64,000 nt of DNA from PNOJ01 sp016706845 (GCA_016706845.1 JADJIV010000013.1:57313-121312), one strand, 5' to 3'. Shown: positions 1-9,448, counted from the stretch's first letter. The notes: a model not told the origin generated them from the letters alone. Program-made: numbers and translations.

Positions 1-543
1 CTGGACGTCACGGGCAGCCCCGGCGACCTGACGGTCCACACGACCGCCGGCGTGCACCGCGCCCGGCACGTGGTGCTCGCCCTGGGCCGGCGCGGCACGC
101 CGCGCAGGCTGGGCATCCCGGGCGAAGACGCCGCCAACGTGGCCTACCGCCTGATCGACGCCTCGCTGTACCGGGGGAGCCGGGTGCTGGTCGTCGGCGG
201 CGGCGACAGCGCGGCCGAGGCCGCGGTCGCCCTGGCCACCCAGCCCGGCACCGAAGTGACGCTCAGCTACCGCAAACCGCGCCTGCTGCGCATCAAGAAG
301 CGCAACGCGGACAGGATCGAGCCCCTGATCGCGTCGGGGGAGTCGCTTCCTGGGCGACTCGCAACCGACCGCGATCCAGGACGACACCGTATCGCTGGAA
401 ACTGCCTCCGGCCCCGCTATCCTGCCCAACGACTTCGTCTTCATCTTCGCGGGCGGCGACCCGCCGTTCCCCTCTGTTGCGGGAGATCGGCATCCGTCTT
501 CGGCGGCGACCAGGCCGATCTCCAGGACGTGCTCGCCGTCTGA
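1..543 (+). CDS. FAD/NAD(P)-dependent oxidoreductase, C-terminal part, frameshifted
   Basis: The gene enters from outside the window, so its start is unknown. The visible part has the motif GRRGTPRRLGIPGED followed by a second Rossmann loop, VVGGGDSAAEAA, as in thioredoxin-reductase-like NAD(P)-binding proteins. Near 343 the reading moves to the next frame (FLGDSQPTAIQDDTVSLE, then FVFIFAGGDPPFP). It moves again near 470 and 505 and returns to the first frame, ending in FGGDQADLQDVLAV at 543. Three +1 insertions that restore the frame suggest sequencing errors rather than decay. Family members reduce small proteins or ferredoxin-type partners with NAD(P)H. The substrate cannot be told from this fragment. 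Confidence 0.7.
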   Translation: MDVTGSPGDLTVHTTAGVHRARHVVLALGRRGTPRRLGIPGEDAANVAYRLIDASLYRGSRVLVVGGGDSAAEAAVALATQPGTEVTLSYRKPRLLRIKKRNADRIEPLIASGESLPGRLATDRDPGRHRIAGNCLRPRYPAQRLRLHLRGRRPAVPLCCGRSASVFGGDQADLQDVLAV

Positions 544-639
544 AATCCTTGCCCCCCCTCCGCCAGAAGCCTATTTTATCGGCTGGCAACGATCCCGGCC
601 CCCCGCCACCCGGACGACGCCCATGAAGGAGATCCCCGC

Positions 640-1914
640 ATGCTGGAACGCAAGCCAGGTTCGAAGTTCCCCACGCTCGTCGAGCGTTTCGTCGCTTACG
701 CCAGGATGGACACCCAGGCCAAGGAAAGCTCCGACACCTACCCCTCCTCGCCCGGCCAGCTGGTGCTCGCCGCGCGCCTGGCGGACGAGCTGAAGGCGCT
801 GGGCCTGCGCGACGCCGTCGTGAACGAGCACGGCTACGTCACCGCCTCGCTGCCGGCGAGCGACGCCGCGGCCGCGAAGGTGCCGGCCATCGCCTTCATC
901 AGCCACATGGACACCTACCCCGAGGTCTCGGGCAAGGACGTGCAGCCCGTCTTCCACGAGAACTACCGGGGCGGCGACATCGCCCTGCCGAAGAACGGCA
1001 TCGTGATCCCGCTGAAGGAGAATCCCTACCTGCTGGAGTGCGTGGGCGAGACGATCATCACCGGCGACGGCACGACGCTGCTGGGCGCCGACGACAAGGC
1101 CGGCATCGCCGAGATCATGGAAGCCCTGACGCGCATCGTGGAGAACCCCGGCTTCCGGCACGGCACGGTGAAGGTCGCCTTCACGCCCGACGAGGAGATC
1201 GGCAAGGGCGTCCTGCACTTCGACGTCGCGAAGTTCGGCGCCGCGGTGGCCTACACCATGGACGGCGGCAAGCGCGGCGAGATCGAGAACGAGACGTTCT
1301 GCGCCGACGCCGCCGTGGTCACCTTCACCGGTCGCGACATCCATCCCGGCTATGCCAAGGACAGGATGGTGCCGGCGCTGAAGGTGGCGGGCGCGTTCCT
1401 GGACTCGCTGCCCCGGGACCTGGCCCCCGAGACCACCGAAGGCAAGCAGGGCTACATCCATCCCATCAGCATGGAAGGCAACACCAGCAAGGTCGTCGTC
1501 AACGTGCTGATCCGCGACTTCGATCAGTCCGGCCTGAAGCCCAAGGCCGACCTGATCCGCAAGCACGCCGAGGCGGCCTGCGCCAAGTGGCCCGGCAGCC
1601 GCGCCGACGTGCAGATCAAGGAATACTACCGCAACATGAAGTACGACCTGGCCAAGGAGCCCCGCGCGGTGGACTACGCGATGGAGGCGATCCGGCGCTG
1701 CGGCATGGAGGCGAAGCTCGGCTCGATCCGCGGCGGCACCGACGGCTCGAACCTGTCGGCGCGCGGCCTGCCCACCCCGAACCTGTTCACGGGCGAGCAG
1801 AGCTTCCACAGCTACACGGAGTGGGTCTGCGCCAAGGACATGGAACTCGCGACGCAGACGATCCTGCAGACGATCGCTGTCTGGGCCGAAAAAGAATCGG
1901 CGCCGGGTAAGTAA
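640..1914 (+). CDS. pepT: Peptidase T (tripeptide aminopeptidase, M20B)
   Basis: Cytoplasmic dinuclear-zinc aminopeptidase that removes the N-terminal residue from tripeptides. The 424-residue length is close to the family's usual ~410. Metal and catalytic motifs are visible: SHMDTYPEVSG near residue 88 (H and D ligands), LGADDKAGIAEI near 150, and TPDEEIGKG near 184 with the general-base glutamate. The C-terminal signature GGTDGSNLSARGLPTPN is also present. ATG 640 follows an AAGGAG ribosome site nine bases upstream. The gene stands alone, and three bases after its stop a long palindromic element begins (1918-2046). Confidence 0.93.
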   Translation: MLERKPGSKFPTLVERFVAYARMDTQAKESSDTYPSSPGQLVLAARLADELKALGLRDAVVNEHGYVTASLPASDAAAAKVPAIAFISHMDTYPEVSGKDVQPVFHENYRGGDIALPKNGIVIPLKENPYLLECVGETIITGDGTTLLGADDKAGIAEIMEALTRIVENPGFRHGTVKVAFTPDEEIGKGVLHFDVAKFGAAVAYTMDGGKRGEIENETFCADAAVVTFTGRDIHPGYAKDRMVPALKVAGAFLDSLPRDLAPETTEGKQGYIHPISMEGNTSKVVVNVLIRDFDQSGLKPKADLIRKHAEAACAKWPGSRADVQIKEYYRNMKYDLAKEPRAVDYAMEAIRRCGMEAKLGSIRGGTDGSNLSARGLPTPNLFTGEQSFHSYTEWVCAKDMELATQTILQTIAVWAEKESAPGK

Positions 1915-1917
1915 CGC

Positions 1918-2046
1918 AGGACAGACCCTCTGTGACGGGGGACGCGCTCCAGGCACATCGTGTGCCTGGAGCGCTTGACTTTCGGGCCCCTGCGCCCTCC
2001 TGGCGCAGGAGCCCTCCAGACACCCCCGTCACAAAGGGTCTGTCCT
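1918..2046 (-). repeat. Folded palindromic element, copy 1 (AGGACA...TGTCCT family)
   Basis: The outer arms (1918-1941 and 2023-2046) are complementary over 24 bases with one mismatch. They enclose two hairpins: a perfect 14-bp stem with a 3-base loop (1944-1974) and a stem 1989-2009. Read on the minus strand, the second hairpin contains GCGCCAGGAGGGCGC with loop AGGAG, and the first contains CACA-CGA-TGTG. A second copy at 25053-25199 keeps the termini AGGACA/TGTCCT, the AGGAG-loop hairpin, the AAGTC(A/G)AGCG linker and the GATGTG hairpin, but has different, still self-complementary, outer arms. It lies directly behind pepT, so it may also act as a terminator. No ORF of substance lies in it. 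Confidence 0.85.
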
Positions 2047-2134
2047 AATCCTGAACGTCGGATAACCGTCGCAGGACAGGGGCCGTCACTTGCCCGGGGC
2101 ATTCCCCTGCGCCTAGTGCAACCCGGAATATCGT

Positions 2135-2163
2135 TTGCACGTATGATCTCGAAGTGATATCAT
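2135..2163 (+). promoter_or_regulatory. Sigma-70-type promoter of the SPFH operon
   Basis: TTGCAC (2135-2140), a 17-base spacer, and TATCAT (2158-2163). The same -10 hexamer and spacing occur upstream of the subtilase at 40248-40276. The promoter lies about 57 bases before the SPFH start codon. Confidence 0.7.
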
Positions 2164-2169
2164 TATCAC
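2154..2169. promoter_or_regulatory. Operator-like palindrome over the -10 box
   Basis: GTGATATCATTATCAC is a perfect inverted repeat (GTGATA / TATCAC, 4-base centre) that covers the -10 hexamer. A protein bound here would block the promoter. The third gene of this operon encodes an Arc-type ribbon-helix-helix protein, so autoregulation is a reasonable inference but is not demonstrated. Confidence 0.55.
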
Positions 2170-2219
2170 ATCACTCAACCGAGGCCCGTTTTCGGGCCCC
2201 AACGCGGAGGATGCCACCG

Positions 2220-3086
2220 ATGCACACCGAGAAGCCGATGAAGGTCGCTTCAGGCCTGTTCTTCCTGCCCTTGCTGCTGCTGCTGCTGGGCGGGGCGGTC
2301 TGGCTGCTGGTCAACGCGATCGCCACCGAGACGGTCTGGATGCTGGTCACGTCGCTGGTGGTCATGGTCGTGGACATCTTCCTGCTGGCGGGGCTGTTCG
2401 TGGTGAACCCGAACGAGGCCGCCGTGGTGCTGCTGTTCGGCGACTACCGCGGCACGGTGAAGCAGAACGGCTTCTGCTGGGCCAACCCCTTCTACACGAA
2501 GATCAAGATCTCGCTGCGGGCCCGCAACCTCAACGGCGAGCGGATCAAGGTCAACGACCTCACGGGCAACCCGATCGAGATCGCCGCGGTGATCGTCTGG
2601 CGCGTGATCGACACGACCGGCGCCCTGTTCGAGGTCGACCACTACGAGGACTACGTCCACACCCAGAGCGAGGCCGCGCTGCGCCACCTCGCGAGCGCCT
2701 TCCCCTACGACGGCAGCGAGAACGAGCTGACCCTGCGCGGCACGACCGAGGAGATCAACCACCGCCTCGAGAAGGAACTGCACGAGCGCCTGGCCCGGGC
2801 CGGCGTCGAGGTCATCGAGGCGCGTCTGAGCCACCTCGCGTACGCCTCGGAGATCGCCGGCGCCATGCTGCAGCGCCAGCAGGCCAGCGCCGTGGTCGCG
2901 GCCCGCCAGCTGATCGTCGAAGGGGCCGTCGGCATGGTCGAACGCGCCCTGGCCGAACTCAGCGCGAAGTCCATCATCGAGCTGGACGACGAGCGCAAGG
3001 CCGCCATGGTCTCGAATCTCCTGGTCGTGCTGTGCAGCAACCACGCGACCCAGCCCGTGATCAACACCGGCACGCTCTACACGTAG
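2220..3086 (+). CDS. SPFH / Band-7 domain membrane protein
   Basis: A 288-residue protein with two N-terminal hydrophobic segments (about residues 10-30 and 38-60), followed by a Band-7 domain that starts at VVNPNEAAVVLLFGDYRGTV. A C-terminal helical part includes AEMLQ-like AGAMLQRQQASAVVAARQ. SPFH proteins form membrane-associated oligomers that organise lipid domains or regulate proteases; no specific partner is visible. ATG 2220 is preferred because a GCGGAGG ribosome site lies nine bases upstream; the closer ATG at 2211 sits directly against that site. It is first in an operon with a small membrane protein and an Arc-family repressor, an association seen in many bacteria. Confidence 0.85.
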   Translation: MHTEKPMKVASGLFFLPLLLLLLGGAVWLLVNAIATETVWMLVTSLVVMVVDIFLLAGLFVVNPNEAAVVLLFGDYRGTVKQNGFCWANPFYTKIKISLRARNLNGERIKVNDLTGNPIEIAAVIVWRVIDTTGALFEVDHYEDYVHTQSEAALRHLASAFPYDGSENELTLRGTTEEINHRLEKELHERLARAGVEVIEARLSHLAYASEIAGAMLQRQQASAVVAARQLIVEGAVGMVERALAELSAKSIIELDDERKAAMVSNLLVVLCSNHATQPVINTGTLYT

Positions 3087-3095
3087 GAGACGAAG

Positions 3096-3564
3096 GTGAC
3101 GCCACTCTACCAATCGCGGCAGTACAACTGGGCCATGCTGGTCATCATCGCCGCCATGTTCGTCTTCATCGGGGTCGCCAGCAGCGGCGACCCCGAGGGC
3201 GGCGCGCCCTGGTGGGTGTACCCGTTCCTGATCCTGACGCCGGTCGCGCTCGGCGCGATGACCGTCACGGTGACCTACCAGGAGGTGCAGGTCCGCTGCC
3301 TGCTCGGCTGGCCCCGCCGTCAGGGTCCCGATCGCGCGGATCATCGCCTGCACCCCGTTCGAGAGGAAGTGGTTCTCGACCCTGGACACCGGCATCAAGC
3401 CCAGCCGCGGCGAGTTCCGCATGAACGGCCGCCGCGGCGTCGCCCTGACGCTGGATTCCGGCCTGCCGGTCATCATCAGCGCGCCGAACCCCGACGAGTT
3501 GCGGCGGGCCGTCGAGAAGGCGCGGGCGCACCTGCCGCACAAGAGCGGAGGCGTGACGATGTGA
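3096..3564 (+). CDS. Small membrane protein of the SPFH operon, frameshifted
   Basis: Starts with GTG 3096, ten bases after the SPFH stop. Two hydrophobic segments (NWAMLVIIAAMFVFIGVAS and WVYPFLILTPVALGAM) precede a soluble part rich in beta-strand patterns. The reading must shift by +1 near 3312-3324 to continue as VPIARIIACTPFERKWFS and end at the TGA overlapping the next start (ATGTGA, 3559-3564). Corrected length is about 155 residues. The soluble part looks like the PH-like domains that accompany SPFH genes, but I do not recognise a named family. The one-base excess is probably a sequencing error. Confidence 0.65.
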
Positions 3565-3737
3565 GCGCGCGCAAGTCCTTCCCCCTGCGCCTGAGCCCCG
3601 AACTCTACGAGGAGCTGCGGCGCTGGGCCGACCAGGAGTTCCGCAGCGTGAACGGTCAGATCGAGTACCTGCTGCGCGAGGCGGTGCGCAAGCGGACCGG
3701 GCGCGCCGCGCCGCCCGCCGGCGGGCAGGAGCCCTGA
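3561..3737 (+). CDS. Arc-family ribbon-helix-helix DNA-binding protein
   Basis: A 58-residue protein with the Arc fold pattern: a beta strand KSFPLRLSPELYEELRRWAD followed by two helices with EFRSVNGQIEYLLREAV. Start GTG 3561 overlaps the previous stop, indicating translational coupling. Arc-type repressors bind short palindromes as dimers of dimers. The palindrome GTGATATCATTATCAC over the operon promoter at 2154-2169 is a likely target by inference. A strong hairpin terminator follows at 3746. Confidence 0.85.
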   Translation: MSARKSFPLRLSPELYEELRRWADQEFRSVNGQIEYLLREAVRKRTGRAAPPAGGQEP

Positions 3738-3745
3738 ACGACGCG

Positions 3746-3776
3746 GGCGCCCTCTTCCCGAGCGGAAGAGGGCGCC
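3746..3776. terminator. Bidirectional hairpin terminator
   Basis: A perfect 13-bp stem (GGCGCCCTCTTCC / GGAAGAGGGCGCC) with a 5-base loop, placed between the convergent Arc gene and the gene ending at 3805. There is no long T-run on either side. Confidence 0.7.
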
Positions 3777-3804
3777 GCCTGGTCCGCCGGTGACGGGCGC
3801 CGGC

Positions 3805-4677
3805 CTACTCGATGTTGAAGTCGAACCCCTCGCCGCCGCTCTCCTGCTCGACCCCCACCCCCACCAGCGGATCCAGCGGCAGGTAGGTCGCCTCGAAGCG
3901 GGCGCGGAACGGGTCGAGCCCGGCCGCGAGCGGCGCCGGCAGCCCGCCGTTCCAGGGCAGGCGCAGGCTGTCGGCCGCCGCGGCGGCGAGGGCTTCGGCC
4001 CCCAGCGTCTCGCACCAGGCGGCGTCGAGGCCGGCCGCGACCGCAGCCTGGTGCTGGCCCGCCGCCCAGCCGCGGAACAGGTCCTGCAGGCGTTCGGAGC
4101 GGTGCTCGTCGTCCCGGTCGCTGATCTCGATCCGCGCACCGTGTTCGGCGTCGACCCGCGTGGATCGATCGCCGAACGTGGGGTCGAAGTCGCGGCCCAG
4201 CCAGCTGTGGTAGCCCAGGACGTAGAGGTAGGTGTACTCGCCCAGGCCCATCTCGGCCGCCATGAGGGCCTCGTTGCGCTCCTGCAGGTACTCGGCGGCG
4301 TAGCGGCCGATGCCGACCACGCCGCGGATCCCGCGCAGGATGCCGCCCGGCCCGATGCCCTTGCCCTTCTGGTGTTCGAGGTCCTTGAGGGCGCGGCCGT
4401 GGCTGACGAGCTGGCCGCCCGTCTCCTGGAGCGTGTCCTGGACGCGCAGGAAGATCTCGACCCGCTCCGCCGGCAGGACGCCGTCCGCGGGCGGGACGAA
4501 GTCGGCGACCTCGCCGAAACGGTCAGCGAGGGTCCGCTGCGTGTCGCCCAGCTCCTCGAAGCGGGCGACCACCTTCTTGCCGGTGTTGAACAGCAGCACC
4601 CCGCCCAGGATCGAGATCACGATCACCGCGAGGCACCCGATCCCGCAGCCCAGCAGCCAGTTGTTCCTGCCCGCCAT
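3805..4677 (-). CDS. Membrane-anchored protein of unknown function
   Basis: A 290-residue protein with a single N-terminal transmembrane segment (about residues 8-30, GCGIGCLAVIVISILGGVLL) and a soluble, largely helical remainder with acidic stretches. I recognise no catalytic motif or family. ATG 4677 has a GAGGGGGA ribosome site, and the gene begins 14 bases after the sigma-54 activator, so the two are probably cotranscribed. It may be an effector or sensor partner of that regulator, but nothing in the sequence shows this. Confidence 0.7.
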   Translation of the reverse strand: MAGRNNWLLGCGIGCLAVIVISILGGVLLFNTGKKVVARFEELGDTQRTLADRFGEVADFVPPADGVLPAERVEIFLRVQDTLQETGGQLVSHGRALKDLEHQKGKGIGPGGILRGIRGVVGIGRYAAEYLQERNEALMAAEMGLGEYTYLYVLGYHSWLGRDFDPTFGDRSTRVDAEHGARIEISDRDDEHRSERLQDLFRGWAAGQHQAAVAAGLDAAWCETLGAEALAAAAADSLRLPWNGGLPAPLAAGLDPFRARFEATYLPLDPLVGVGVEQESGGEGFDFNIE

Positions 4678-4691
4678 GTCTCCCCCTCAGG

Positions 4692-6056
<1,365 letters not shown>

Positions 6057-6090
6057 GGTCCCTCCCTTGCGGCCGAGGGTGTGCCGGAAT

Positions 6091-6137
6091 GATGTTGTAA
6101 GCAACATCTATGTTGCATCAATCTAGTTGCATGCAAC
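6091..6137. promoter_or_regulatory. Candidate enhancer (UAS) with GTTG-CAAC palindromes
   Basis: Two inverted repeats, GATGTTGTAAGCAACATC (6091-6108) and GTTGCATGCAAC (6126-6137), are separated by a third half-site GTTGCA (6112-6117). The centre lies about 110-150 bases upstream of the predicted sigma-54 start, a normal distance for an enhancer. AT-rich DNA with an IHF-like stretch (AATCAATTATTAG on the minus strand, 6181-6197) lies between the enhancer and the promoter. Confidence 0.65.
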
Positions 6138-6223
6138 GTAGCAGAAAACCACGACCATGGGGGCTGAGGCCATAAGTTATTAACTAATAATTGATTACAG
6201 CGTTATGGCGGTCGATCAATCCG

Positions 6224-6237
6224 GGCACGCGACTTGC
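6224..6237 (+). promoter_or_regulatory. Sigma-54 (-24/-12) promoter of trxA
   Basis: GGCACGCGACTTGC: the invariant GG and GC are ten bases apart, and the central GGCAC...TTGC matches the sigma-54 consensus. It lies about 57 bases before the trxA ATG, giving a leader of roughly 45 bases. Confidence 0.75.
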
Positions 6238-6293
6238 GAATCCGATCCGGAAGAGTCAGAACGCAGAGGATCCCCGACAGCGAGGTGACGAGA

Positions 6294-6617
<324 letters not shown>

Positions 6618-6624
6618 CCGGGTC

Positions 6625-6661
6625 CCGCGGCGCCGCCGTCCGACCGCCGGCGGCGCCGCGG
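6625..6661 (+). terminator. Terminator after trxA
   Basis: A 14-bp GC-rich stem (CCGCGGCGCCGCCG / CGGCGGCGCCGCGG) with a 9-base loop, eight bases after the trxA stop. Confidence 0.65.
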
Positions 6662-6752
6662 TCCCGTCACAGGCCGCAGCCTTGACCGGGGGGACGGCAA
6701 CTCCGATCATGTGCGCGACGGGATCCCCCGTTGCAACCGGGAGGAAGCGCGC

Positions 6753-7646
6753 ATGGCCGGCCTCATCGACAGGGTCAAGAGCCTCATCGCCGGCGGCGGC
6801 AAGCTCAACAACCTGGTGTTCATCGTCTTCGACAGCTGCCGCTGGGACGCCTACCAGGCGGCCCGCACGCCCAACCTCGACCGCATCGCGGCGGCCGAGA
6901 AGCGCTACAGCTACGCCAGCTGGACCAGCCCCAGCCACTACACCTTCCTGATGGGCATGGTGCCCCACCAGAGCCCCAAGGGCGTCTTCGCCAGCAACGT
7001 CTACCGCGAGGAATTCGCCCTGTGGAGCCGCCGGCTGAACATGGCCGACGTGGAGTTCGGCAAGTTCGTGCCCCAGCTCTCGCTGCCGCACTTCCTGAAG
7101 TCGCAGGGCTACCGCACCGAAGGCTGGGTCAGCCTGCCGGTGCTCAATCCGATGACCAGCATGAGCCAGCACTTCGACAAGTACGAGCTCGCGCCCAGCC
7201 ACAACGACCTGAGCCTGATCTTCCGGCAGCTCCAGTTCCGCGACGACCGCCCCTCGTTCTTCTTCCTCAACACCGGCGAGACGCACTACCCCTACCTGTT
7301 GCCCGGCGAGAAGCCCGGCGACCTGCCGCACATCTCGGGCGTCCACGGCGTCTTCAAGCACCTCGACGACTTCCTGAAGAACCCCTCGGAGTTCATGCAG
7401 GACAAGAAAGAGGACGAGTTCTTCACGCCGCAGCAGTTCCGCGCCTTCTACGACAAGCAGGTCGCCTGCGTCGAGCACCTCGACGGCGTGGTGGGCCGGT
7501 TCATGGAGCGCTGCCCGCGCAACACCTACTTCATGATCATGTCCGACCACGGGGAGCTCTTCGGGGAGGACGGGTACTTCGGGCACGGACCCATCTTCCA
7601 CGAGAAGGTGTTCGAGGTATTCTATCTGGAGGGGCGGTTGCCCTAG
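6753..7646 (+). CDS. Sulfatase-like hydrolase (AP superfamily)
   Basis: A 297-residue single-domain member of the alkaline phosphatase/sulfatase superfamily. A metal-site strand near residue 27 (VFIVFDSCRWDAY), a nucleophile region near 60 (SWTSPSHYTFLMG) where Ser/Thr replaces the modifiable sulfatase Cys, and a C-terminal metal motif (MSDHGELFGEDGYFGHG) are visible. It is therefore more likely a phosphoesterase or phosphotransferase than a true sulfatase. ATG 6753 follows GGGAGGA. The last codons (VFYLEGRLP) lie inside the left arm of the palindrome 7619-7771. There is no signal peptide, so it is probably cytoplasmic. Confidence 0.8.
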   Translation: MAGLIDRVKSLIAGGGKLNNLVFIVFDSCRWDAYQAARTPNLDRIAAAEKRYSYASWTSPSHYTFLMGMVPHQSPKGVFASNVYREEFALWSRRLNMADVEFGKFVPQLSLPHFLKSQGYRTEGWVSLPVLNPMTSMSQHFDKYELAPSHNDLSLIFRQLQFRDDRPSFFFLNTGETHYPYLLPGEKPGDLPHISGVHGVFKHLDDFLKNPSEFMQDKKEDEFFTPQQFRAFYDKQVACVEHLDGVVGRFMERCPRNTYFMIMSDHGELFGEDGYFGHGPIFHEKVFEVFYLEGRLP

Positions 7647-7771
7647 TACGCACCTCGGAGTGACACATAGAGGCCCCGCGCTGCTCATGCCTGGAAGGAA
7701 ATCGCAGCGCGGGGCCTCTATGTGTCTCTCCGAGGTGGAACTATGGGGCAAGCCGCCGCACCAGATAGAAT
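7619..7771. repeat. Long palindrome spanning two convergent gene ends
   Basis: A 22-bp perfect inner stem (7663-7684 with 7704-7725) is extended by CACCTCGGAG / CTCCGAGGTG. The imperfect outer arms start at ATTCTATCTGG (7619) and end at CCAGATAGAAT (7771). The 19-base central loop is 7685-7703. The left outer arm encodes the last residues of the sulfatase-like protein, and the right outer arm encodes, on the minus strand, the probable last residues of the metalloenzyme. It probably terminates transcription in both directions. It shares no obvious sequence with the family at 1918 and 25053. Confidence 0.8.
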
Positions 7772-8716
7772 GCCTCAAACAACCAGCAGGGAGAGCAGGA
7801 CGGGGGTCACTTCGTCGAGGCGGGTGCAGCGGGCGAGCAGGGCGGGGGCGCCGGGGCCCCAGGCGAGCAGGGGGACGGGGTTGCGGGTGTGGGAGCGGGT
7901 GGAGAGGTCTTCGAGGTTGCCGTGGTCGCTGGTGAGCAGGACGAGGGTCTCGGGGGCGGCGTCTTGCGCCGCGATTTCGGAGAGGGCGGCGCGCACGAAG
8001 GTGTCCAGGTCCTGCAGGACGGCGTGGGCGCGGGGGCGGTCCTGGGCGTGGCCGGCGCGGTCGGTCTGGAAGTACTCGTAGAGGGTGAAGTCGCGCCGCA
8101 GCGCCTCGCGGCCCAGGACGCGGCCGGCGTGCTCCGGCGTGAACTCCGGCACGTCGAAGCCCTTGGCGATCAGCTCGCGGTTGGTGAACTCCTGGTAGAC
8201 GGCGCGGCCGGCGGCCAGGTCGTCGAGCCCGAAGAAGGGGCGGTCGGCGGCGAGGTGGGCGACCGTGGTGGCCGAGAGCCGCCCCTGCATCGCGCGCGGC
8301 AGGCGGAAGAAGAGCGGGCGGAAGGCGTTCAGGAAGATGCCGTCGCGGCCGGCGTCGCGCAGCTGCACGAAGAGCGACTTCTCGCGCAGGATGGCGCGCA
8401 GGGGCGCGGTCGGGAAGCCCGGCACGTGCCGGCCGACGGCCGCCTGGGCATTGACCCCGCACAGCAGGCTGGTCTGGCCGGTGGCGCTCTGGGGCAGGCC
8501 GTCGACGCCCAGGCAGGCGTCCAGCGGACGGCACGCGGCGTCGGTGCGGTCGCAGTCGAAGAGCGTGCCGCCGTAGCCGCGGCAGGGGTCGGCCGCGGGA
8601 TCGCCGCCGCTCCAGCCGAGACCGTCGACGAAGATCAGCAGGGCCCGCCGCGGACGCACAGCGGGGTCGGGAGCGCGGCCCCCGACCCCGTCCGTCGTGT
8701 CGCTCGCCGGCGGCAA
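7741..8716 (-). CDS. Phosphoglycerate-mutase-like metalloenzyme (AP superfamily)
   Basis: About 320 residues of the 2,3-bisphosphoglycerate-independent PGM-like fold. LLIFVDGLG is the first metal motif, LPQSATGQTSLLCG carries the likely Thr/Ser nucleophile, and DRAGHAQD and LTSDHGNLED complete the two-metal site. It lacks the length and insert domain of true iPGM, so its substrate is unknown. In the raw sequence a stop occurs at 7775. One extra T at 7777-7779 appears to cause it; removing it gives the tail VVEAFYLVRRLAP and a TAG at 7741. The start is uncertain: TTG 8716 has no good ribosome site and a GTG near 8656 is possible. It directly follows the peroxiredoxin gene. Confidence 0.75.
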
Positions 8717-8719
8717 GGT

Positions 8720-9313
8720 CTACTGGCCGTGCTTCGCCAGGTAGGAGGCGACGCCCTTGGCGTTGGGGCTCATGGCCTCCTCGCCCTTGGTCCAGCCCGC
8801 CGGGCAGACCTCGCCGTGCTTCTCGAGGTGCTGCAGGGCGTCGACCATGCGCAGCGCCTCGTCGATGTTGCGGCCGAGGCCCAGGTTGTTGACCACCATG
8901 TGCTGGATCACGCCGTCCTTGTCGATCAGGAAGGTGCCGCGCAGCGCGATGCTGTCGTTGAGCAGGACGCCGTAGTCGCGGCTGATCTGCTTGGTGAGGT
9001 CGGCGACCAGCGGGAACTGGACCTGGCCGATGCCGCCCTGGTCGACCGGCGTGTTCTTCCAGGCGAGGTGGCTGAACTGGCTGTCGATGGACACGCCGAT
9101 GACCTGCGCGTCGCGCGCCGCGAACTCCTTGAGCTTGCGGTTGAACTCGATGATCTCGGTCGGGCACACGAAGGTGAAGTCGAGCGGGTAGAAGAACAGC
9201 ACCACGTACTTGCCGCGGTAGTCGCTGAGCTTGAAGCCGTCCTTCACGCTGTTGTCGGGCATGACGGCGGTGGCGGCGAAATCGGGGGCCTGCTGGCCGA
9301 TGAACTGGGACAT
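8720..9313 (-). CDS. 2-Cys peroxiredoxin (AhpC/TSA family)
   Basis: A 197-residue typical 2-Cys peroxiredoxin that reduces hydrogen peroxide and organic peroxides. The peroxidatic Cys lies in FYPLDFTFVCPTEI (about residue 51) and the resolving Cys in GEVCPAGWTKG (about 171). ATG 9313 has an AGGAGGG ribosome site. The full Prx1/AhpC length and the complete C-terminal arm are present. It probably receives electrons from thioredoxin; no AhpF is nearby. The metalloenzyme gene follows on the same strand with a few bases between. Confidence 0.95.
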   Translation of the reverse strand: MSQFIGQQAPDFAATAVMPDNSVKDGFKLSDYRGKYVVLFFYPLDFTFVCPTEIIEFNRKLKEFAARDAQVIGVSIDSQFSHLAWKNTPVDQGGIGQVQFPLVADLTKQISRDYGVLLNDSIALRGTFLIDKDGVIQHMVVNNLGLGRNIDEALRMVDALQHLEKHGEVCPAGWTKGEEAMSPNAKGVASYLAKHGQ

Positions 9314-9448
9314 GGACCCTCCTGGGTGAGCCGCACAGGCTCGGGGATGCGCGGCGGGGCCGCGGTCAACGGACTTGTTCTCTCAAATAGCGGACAGAAG
9401 CTAGCGGCATTCGGGATGACCCGCAAGGGCGGTGGGGACGCATAAAAG

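Noticed and set aside
1918..2046. Retron msr-msd interpretation of the folded element
   Set aside because: No reverse transcriptase lies near either copy, and both copies follow gene ends.
6753..7646. True arylsulfatase
   Set aside because: The formylglycine-forming C/S-x-P-x-R motif is absent; the nucleophile region is TSPSHYTF.
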